Positions 59,163 through 64,000 of a stretch of 64,000 bases of DNA are shown here, in pieces. The notes beneath the pieces are model-generated. The model saw only the letters and a program-made list of their open reading frames with translations. It made no database searches and was not told where the DNA came from. The position numbers and the translations under genes are program-made. This stretch comes from Saccharopolyspora flava. Its GTDB lineage: Bacteria > Actinomycetota > Actinomycetes > Mycobacteriales > Pseudonocardiaceae. The DNA is taken from the NCBI RefSeq assembly GCF_900116135.1, contig NZ_FOZX01000001.1:310001-374000 (forward strand), read 5' to 3'. Positions within the stretch are counted from its first letter, which is position 1. Each line of letters opens with the position of its first letter.

Positions 59163-60092
59163 CTATTGGTCCTGTTCGCGCAACTCGTCGAGGGCGTGCT
59201 GCAGATCGTCCGGGTATTCGCTCTCGAACGAAACCCAGCCGCCCGAGGGGTGTTCGAACGACAGGCTGCGGGCGTGCAGCCACTGGCGGCTGATCTTCAG
59301 GCGGCGCGCCAGCACCGGGTCCGCGCCGTAGGTGAGGTCGCCGACGCAGGGGTGCTTGATCGCCGAGAAGTGCACCCGGATCTGGTGCGTGCGACCGGTT
59401 TCCAGCTTCACGTCGATCAACGACGCCGCCCGGAAGGCCTCCACCACCTCGTAGTGGGTGATGCTCGGCTTCCCGCCGGTGACCACCGCGAACTTGTAGT
59501 CGTGGCGCGGATGCCGGTCGATCGGGGCGTCGATGGTGCCCCGGCTCGGATCCGGCAGGCCCTGCACGACCGCGTGGTAGCGCTTCTCGACCGTGCGCTC
59601 CTTGAACGCGCGCTTGAGCACCGTGTAGGCGTGCTCGCTCTTGGCCACCACCATCACCCCGGTGGTGCCCGCGTCGAGGCGGTGCACCACGCCCTGGCGC
59701 TCGGCGGCGCCCGAGGTGGCGATCTGCACGCCCGCCGCGGCCAGACCGCCGACGACGGTCGGGCCCTCCCAGCCGGGGCTGGGGTGCACGGCGACGCCGA
59801 TCGGCTTGTCGATCACGACGATGTCGTCGTCCTGGTGCAGGATCTTCATGCCCTCGACCGGCACCGCGACCACCTGGATCGGCTGCTCGGCGGCGGGCAG
59901 GGTCACCTCCAGCCAGGACCCGGCCATGAGGCGGTCGGACTTGCCCGCGGGGCTGCCGTCGACCAGCACGTCACCGGCCTCGGCGAGCCCGGCGACGGCG
60001 TTGCGGGACAGGCCCAGCAGCTTGGACAGGCCGGCGTCGATGCGCATGCCGTCCAAGCCCTCGGGCACCGGGAGGGTTCGGAGTTCGCTCAC
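59163..60092 (-). CDS. RluD/RluA-family pseudouridine synthase
   Basis: 309 residues. An N-terminal S4-like RNA-binding domain ([20 protein letters not shown]) precedes the catalytic domain with [18 protein letters not shown], the catalytic Asp in [18 protein letters not shown], and [14 protein letters not shown]. It isomerises uridines in rRNA, most likely large-subunit sites as RluD does. The GTG start overlaps the lspA stop as GTGA, a pairing common in bacteria. Confidence 0.93.
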   Translation of the reverse strand: MSELRTLPVPEGLDGMRIDAGLSKLLGLSRNAVAGLAEAGDVLVDGSPAGKSDRLMAGSWLEVTLPAAEQPIQVVAVPVEGMKILHQDDDIVVIDKPIGVAVHPSPGWEGPTVVGGLAAAGVQIATSGAAERQGVVHRLDAGTTGVMVVAKSEHAYTVLKRAFKERTVEKRYHAVVQGLPDPSRGTIDAPIDRHPRHDYKFAVVTGGKPSITHYEVVEAFRAASLIDVKLETGRTHQIRVHFSAIKHPCVGDLTYGADPVLARRLKISRQWLHARSLSFEHPSGGWVSFESEYPDDLQHALDELREQDQ

Positions 60093-60700
60093 GACTGGTC
60101 GGCCTTCTTCTGCTTGCGGTGGACGGTGCCGTCGTAGTCGCGCCCCAGCAGCGACAGCAGCACCACGAGGATGCCGCCGCAGGTGATGCAGCTGTCGGCG
60201 ACGTTGAACACCGGGAACACCTGGCCGCCGGGGGCCAGGAACGACAGGAAGTCGACCACGTGGCCCTGCAGCGGACCGGGCGCCCGGAACAGCCGGTCGC
60301 CGAGGTTGCCGCAGGCACCGCCGAGCACCAGTCCGAGGCCCACGGCCCAGCCCGGCGAGCGCAGCTTCGGCGCCAGCCACACGATCACGCCGACCACGGC
60401 GATCGCCAGCAGCGCCAGCAGCCAGGTCAGGCCGGTGGCCATCGAGAACGCGGCACCGGGGTTGCGCAGCACGTCCAGGTAGAACAGGCCGCCGAGCACC
60501 TTTAGCGGCGGGTTGCCCTCCAGGTGCGCGACGACGGCGATCTTGGTGATCACGTCCAGGACCAGGCCCACCGCGGCCACGCCGAACAGCAGCGCCAGCA
60601 GCTTCCCGGAACCGCCCTTCGGGGCGTCCGAGGCCGGGGTCGTCTCGGCGTCTTCCGAGGAGGAGGCCGCCTGCTCAGGAGGGGGGTTCTCGGTGCTCAC
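60089..60700 (-). CDS. lspA: Lipoprotein signal peptidase (signal peptidase II)
   Basis: 203 residues. A disordered N-terminal extension of about 30 residues precedes four membrane helices. The catalytic Asp pair is in [13 protein letters not shown] and [26 protein letters not shown] and [11 protein letters not shown] are the other family blocks. It removes signal peptides from prolipoproteins after Lgt has acted. It is coupled to the RluD-like gene. Confidence 0.96.
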   Translation of the reverse strand: MSTENPPPEQAASSSEDAETTPASDAPKGGSGKLLALLFGVAAVGLVLDVITKIAVVAHLEGNPPLKVLGGLFYLDVLRNPGAAFSMATGLTWLLALLAIAVVGVIVWLAPKLRSPGWAVGLGLVLGGACGNLGDRLFRAPGPLQGHVVDFLSFLAPGGQVFPVFNVADSCITCGGILVVLLSLLGRDYDGTVHRKQKKADQS

Positions 60701-60757
60701 CCCGCCATTGTCCCCGACCCCGGCGACCGGCCGAGCACCAGGACCGCCGGTCGGACC

Positions 60758-62080
60758 TCAGAGCAGGAACGGCGGCAGCGGGCGCTGGTCCTCGGCGGGC
60801 TCCCAGCGGCCCTCGACCTTCCGGTACTGCGCCGCAGGCCCCTCGCTGACCAGGGACTTCAGCGCCGCGACGAGGCGGTCGACGTGCTCGGTCGTGGTGC
60901 CGAGCCCGAGGCTCACGCGCAGCGCGCGCTCGGCGTCCGAGCCCGCCTTGGCCAGCAGGTTCCGGGTGCCGAGGTGGGCGCAGAACAAGCCGTCGCGAAC
61001 ACCGATGGCGTGCTCGGCCGACAGGGCTGCGGCCAGCAGCCCGGGGTCCTGGCCGTCGACGGTGAAGCTGACGACGCCGACCCGGTCGTGCTCCGGGCCG
61101 AACAGGCTCAGCTCCCGCAGACCCGGGACCTCGGCCAGACCCGCGCGCAGCCGTCCCAGCAGCGCCCGCTCGTGCTCGACGACGCCGTCCCAGCGGGTGG
61201 CGAAGGTCCGGCAGGCCGTGGCCAGCGCGTGCACGCCGACGGTGTTCGGCGAACCGGCCTCGTGCCGCTCGGGCCCGGTGGTCCAGCTGACCGCGCGCTC
61301 GGTGACCAGGCGCGTCGCGCCACCGCCCGCCAGGTGCGGGTCGGCGGCGTTGAGCCAGTCCGCCCGCCCGACCAGGGCACCCGCGCCGAACGGCGCGTAG
61401 AGCTTGTGGCCGGACAGGGCCACGTAGTCGACGTCGAGCCCGGCGAGCCGGACCGGCCGGTGCGGCGCGAGCTGCGCGGCGTCCAGCACCGTCCGGGCAC
61501 CCCGGCGGCGGGCGACGCGGGCCAGCTCGGCGACCGGCCACAGCTCACCGGTGACGTTGCAAGCCCCGGTGAGCACGGCGAGTCGCGGCCCCTCCGGGCA
61601 CTCGGCCAGCGCCGCGTCCAGCGCGGCCACCGCGTCGGCGGGGCTCGCGGGAGCCGGGACGCGACGCACGTTGCGCCAGGGCAGCAGCGCGGCGTGGTGG
61701 ACGGTGTCGAACACGACCACCGACGTGCCGCGCGGCACCGCCGAGGCCAGCAGGTTCAGCGCGTCGGTGGTGTTGCGGGTGAACACGACCTCATCGCCCT
61801 GACGTGCGCCGACGAAGTCCAGCAGCACCTGCCGGGCGCCCTCGTAGACGCGGGTGCACACCTGCGAGGCGAACCCGGCTCCCCGGTGGACGCTGGCGTA
61901 GTACGGCAGCAGCTCGTCGACCGCATCGCGCACCGCCGACAGGCACGGAGCGCTCGCCGCGTGATCGAGATTGGCGTAGTCCGCGGTTCCCCCGGTGACC
62001 AGCGGAACCCGCAGTCCCGATCCGACCACGCCGGGAACGGCGACGGACTGGCTCGGAACATCGATGACGGCTGAAGACAT
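60758..62080 (-). CDS. Cysteine desulfurase-like class V aminotransferase
   Basis: 440 residues, ATG start after GGGAGGG. PLP fold-type I: the N-terminal LDHAASAPCLSAVRDAVDEL, NTTDALNLLASAV, the Asp and His pocket (VLDAAQLAPH), the PLP lysine in LSGHKLYAPFGAGALVG, and a late cysteine in RDGLFCAHLG that matches the group II (SufS/Csd) sulfur-carrying site. It could supply sulfur from cysteine or act on a related substrate. A SAM-IV-like riboswitch in its leader ties it to sulfur amino-acid metabolism, so a cysteine or methionine-cycle role fits better than Fe-S assembly. Confidence 0.82.
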   Translation of the reverse strand: MSSAVIDVPSQSVAVPGVVGSGLRVPLVTGGTADYANLDHAASAPCLSAVRDAVDELLPYYASVHRGAGFASQVCTRVYEGARQVLLDFVGARQGDEVVFTRNTTDALNLLASAVPRGTSVVVFDTVHHAALLPWRNVRRVPAPASPADAVAALDAALAECPEGPRLAVLTGACNVTGELWPVAELARVARRRGARTVLDAAQLAPHRPVRLAGLDVDYVALSGHKLYAPFGAGALVGRADWLNAADPHLAGGGATRLVTERAVSWTTGPERHEAGSPNTVGVHALATACRTFATRWDGVVEHERALLGRLRAGLAEVPGLRELSLFGPEHDRVGVVSFTVDGQDPGLLAAALSAEHAIGVRDGLFCAHLGTRNLLAKAGSDAERALRVSLGLGTTTEHVDRLVAALKSLVSEGPAAQYRKVEGRWEPAEDQRPLPPFLL

Positions 62081-62102
62081 CGCGACCCTCCCGGGGCCTC
62101 AA

Positions 62103-62230
62103 GGGCCCTCGGCGGGCCCGCGCTTGCCGGGACGCGCTGCGCGTCCGGCCAGGTCCTCACCCGGGGCACCCCACCGCGGTTGGAGGGTTGCCGGCCAGCA
62201 AGCCGGGGCTTCGCGCTGGCACTCATGACC
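62103..62230 (-). ncRNA. SAM-IV-like riboswitch in the leader of the cysteine-desulfurase-like gene
   Basis: On the minus strand from 62230 the leader reads GGTCATGAGTGCCAGCGCGA, then AAGCCCCGGCTTGCTGGCCG and GCAACCCTCC..CGCGGTGGGGTGCCCCGGGTG. As I recall it, this is the actinobacterial SAM-IV aptamer, including the GCCAGC/GCTGGC stem. A GC hairpin (62130-62146, GGACGCG/CGCGTCC) and a second GGGCCC/GGGCCC hairpin (62103-62119) follow, then GGGAGGG before the ATG. The second hairpin could hide the ribosome site, so control may be of translation. The match rests on sequence recall, not a covariance search. Confidence 0.8.
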
Positions 62231-62344
62231 TTCGGGTCGGGAGGTTAGTGGGGGTGTTGGGGTTTGGCAAGGGGGTTTCGGTTTGTGGGAGGTGTTGCTG
62301 TTTTGTTCTTGGTCGGGGGTTGGGGTTCTTGGGTGAGGGGCGGA

Positions 62345-62422
62345 GTGCAGTTTTGTACGAAATTGCCGACGTCCCAACGAAACTCACGCCCCCAACGTGG
62401 GCAATTTCGTACAAAACTGCAC
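62345..62422. repeat. CAGTTTT/AAAACTG-type long hairpin, variant copy 4
   Basis: A 23-bp perfect stem starts GTGCAGTTTTGTACGAAATT and closes with its complement; ACGT pairs with ACGT further in. The arms share CAGTTTT/AAAACTG with the three other elements, but the outer bases are GTG, not GGA. It lies between the riboswitch leader and the ileS terminator, with no gene between 62231 and 62519. Confidence 0.8.
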
Positions 62423-62463
62423 GGCCTTGCGAAACGTATTCGTAGGTGGTCGTCTTTCAAGAA

Positions 62464-62500
62464 GACGAGCCCCTTCGGACTTCGTCCGAAGGGGCTCGTC
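62464..62500 (-). terminator. Terminator of ileS
   Basis: GACGAGCCCCTTCGGAC pairs perfectly with GTCCGAAGGGGCTCGTC around TTC, 20 bases past the ileS stop. The downstream run on the minus strand is TTCTTG, a weak U-tract. Confidence 0.8.
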
Positions 62501-62519
62501 GTGGGGTTGGGGTTGTTTC

Positions 62520-64000
62520 TCAGACTCGGGTGACTGAGACCTTGATCTCGACGTTGTCGCCGACCGTGCCCGTGACGCAGTCGTCTGCGGTGCCCGTGGT
62601 GACCTCGTTCGCCAGGGTTTCGCCCGCGATGAAGTCGCGGTGGGTGTTCACCGCTGCGGCGACCTCGTCCGGGGCCTCGACCGTGACCTCGATGCGGTCC
62701 GAGACCTCGAAACCGGCGTCCTTGCGGGCGTTCTGGATCACCCGGACGACGTCGCGGGCCAGGCCCTCGGCCGCCAGGTCCGGGGTGACCTCGGTGTCGA
62801 GGACGACCAGGCCGTCGCCGTCCGGCAGGGCCGCGGCCGCGCCGGTGTCGGTCGAGACCAGCTTCTCGGTGTACTCGCCGTCCTGCAGCTCGATGCCCGC
62901 GGCGACCACAGTGGACGCGCGACGCTCCCAATCACCGGACTTGACGGCCTTGATCACCTTCTGCACGTCCTTGCCCAGCCGCGGACCCGCCGCACGCGCG
63001 TTGACCGCGATCTCGAACCGGCCGTGAGCCGCCACGTCCGTGCTCAGCTCCAGGCCCTTGACGTTGACCTCGTCGGTGATCAGGTCGGCGAACGGGCGCA
63101 GCGCCTCGGCCTCCGGCGTGGCCACCACCAGCGAGGACAGCGGCAGCCGGACCCGCAGCTTGTTGCTCTTGCGCAGCGCCAGCGCCGACGAGCAGACCTG
63201 GCGGACCTGGTCCATCGCCGACACCAGAGCGGCGTCCGCAGGCAGCTCGTCCACCAGCGGCCAGTCCGTCAGGTGCACCGAACGGCCGCCGGTGAGTCCG
63301 CGCCACACCGCCTCGGCGGTCAGCGGCAGCAGCGGAGCCACCACCCGGCAGGTCACCTCCAGCACCGTGTGCAGCGTGTCGATCGCGTCCTTGTCGCCCG
63401 CCCAGAACCGGTCCCGGGAGCGGCGCACGTACCAGTTGGTCAGCACCTCCAGGAAGTCCCGCACGGTCGCGGTCGCCGAAGCCAGGTCCAGCGCGTCCAT
63501 CGCGGCCTGCACGTCGCCGACCAGCTCGTGGGTCTTGGCCAGCACGTAGCGGTCCAGCACGTGCTTGCTGTCGGTGCGGAACTCACCGCTGACGCCCTCG
63601 GCGTTGGCGTACAGCGCCAGGAAGTACCAGGAGTTCCACAGCGGCAGCACCGCCTGGCGCACCGCCTCCCGGATGCCCCGCTCGGTGACGACCAGGTCGC
63701 CGCCGCGCAGGATCGGGCTCGACATCAGGAACCAGCGCATCGCGTCGGAACCGTCGCGGTCGAAGACCTCGTTGACGTCCGGGTAGTTCTTCTTCGACTT
63801 CGACATCTTCAGGCCGTCGTGGCCCAGCACGATGCCGTGCGCCACCACGTTGCTGAACGCCGGCCGGTCGAACAGCGCCGTCGCCAGCACGTGCAGCGTG
63901 TAGAACCAGCCGCGGGTCTGGCCGTGGTACTCCACGATGAAGTCGCCCGGGAAGTGGTGCTCGAACCACTCCGCGTTCTCCATCGGGTAGTGGACCTGCG
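62520..64000 (-). CDS. ileS: Isoleucyl-tRNA synthetase, C-terminal part (5' truncated by window edge)
   Basis: About 493 residues are visible and the frame continues past 64000. It attaches isoleucine to its tRNA. Seen here are the end of the catalytic domain ([20 protein letters not shown], then the class I motif [13 protein letters not shown]), the anticodon-binding helices ([20 protein letters not shown]) and a long C-terminal domain typical of the IleS2/eukaryote-like type ([20 protein letters not shown]). No zinc-finger end like that of the E. coli-type enzyme is present. The editing domain and HIGH motif lie upstream. Confidence 0.94.
   Translation of the reverse strand, partial: QVHYPMENAEWFEHHFPGDFIVEYHGQTRGWFYTLHVLATALFDRPAFSNVVAHGIVLGHDGLKMSKSKKNYPDVNEVFDRDGSDAMRWFLMSSPILRGGDLVVTERGIREAVRQAVLPLWNSWYFLALYANAEGVSGEFRTDSKHVLDRYVLAKTHELVGDVQAAMDALDLASATATVRDFLEVLTNWYVRRSRDRFWAGDKDAIDTLHTVLEVTCRVVAPLLPLTAEAVWRGLTGGRSVHLTDWPLVDELPADAALVSAMDQVRQVCSSALALRKSNKLRVRLPLSSLVVATPEAEALRPFADLITDEVNVKGLELSTDVAAHGRFEIAVNARAAGPRLGKDVQKVIKAVKSGDWERRASTVVAAGIELQDGEYTEKLVSTDTGAAAALPDGDGLVVLDTEVTPDLAAEGLARDVVRVIQNARKDAGFEVSDRIEVTVEAPDEVAAAVNTHRDFIAGETLANEVTTGTADDCVTGTVGDNVEIKVSVTRV

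Noticed and set aside
62345-62422. Rho-independent terminator for the upstream ileS gene
   Set aside because: A stronger, closer hairpin at 62464-62500 serves ileS. This element is 100 bases further on and has T-runs in the left arm, so I grouped it with the CAGTTTT hairpins.

Overview
The window is high-GC actinobacterial chromosome with tightly packed genes and many GTG starts and 4-base stop/start overlaps. An AftA-type arabinofuranosyltransferase, a PriA-type HisA, an NrtR-nadABC cluster and a SAM-IV-like riboswitch point to an arabinogalactan-containing member of the Pseudonocardiales. Saccharopolyspora or a close relative is my best guess, by inference only. I see no rRNA, tRNA, CRISPR array, insertion sequence or prophage.

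Layout. 1-7.7 kb: the 3' end of a HelD-like helicase gene, a small membrane protein, a six-unit array of short palindromes and gltBD (glutamate synthase). 8.2-13.2 kb: a BtuF/FecCD/ATPase metal-complex importer, an asparagine synthetase and an IclR regulator. 13.4-20.8 kb: lgt with an unusual Ser/Asp-rich tail, then trpA, trpB, trpC, an untracked 30-residue ORF, a Trp-operon membrane protein and trpE, then a TetR regulator. 20.8-32 kb: histidine biosynthesis (hisI, hisF, priA, a small membrane protein, hisH ... hisB, hisC, hisD), split by about 5.3 kb holding a SoxR regulator, a CitA/DcuS-type two-component system, its likely target dctA, and a phospholipase-C C-terminal-domain-like ORF. 32.2-39.7 kb: a secreted M14 zinc carboxypeptidase, small membrane proteins and a five-gene oligopeptide-type ABC importer. 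39.8-43.3 kb: a four-gene catabolic-looking module (DUF2848 protein, MHS-family transporter, GntR regulator, carbon-nitrogen hydrolase) with a matching operator-like sequence at both divergent promoters. 43.4-48.5 kb: a Uma2 protein and nadA-nadB-nadC, divergent from nrtR. 48.5-57.6 kb: a LON-domain protein, a DUF2567-like membrane protein, aftA, a polytopic membrane protein, a DesK/LuxR two-component pair and two tandem P450 paralogues. 57.7-64 kb: two proteins of unknown function, an RluD-like pseudouridine synthase, lspA, a cysteine-desulfurase-like enzyme behind a SAM-IV-like riboswitch, and the 3' part of ileS.

The genes mostly serve core metabolism: nitrogen assimilation, Trp, His and NAD synthesis, lipoprotein processing (lgt and lspA) and cell-wall arabinan. 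PriA probably serves both the His and Trp pathways. Several accessory blocks carry their own regulators.

The least explained material is intergenic. There are (a) two copies of a ~143-bp hairpin element, each just after the stop codon of a same-strand gene, with compensatory changes in the stem; (b) four long hairpins whose arms begin CAGTTTT and end AAAACTG around unrelated cores; and (c) three arrays of short palindromes with an AATACCGC- or AAAACC-type core. These are the best candidates for something undescribed.
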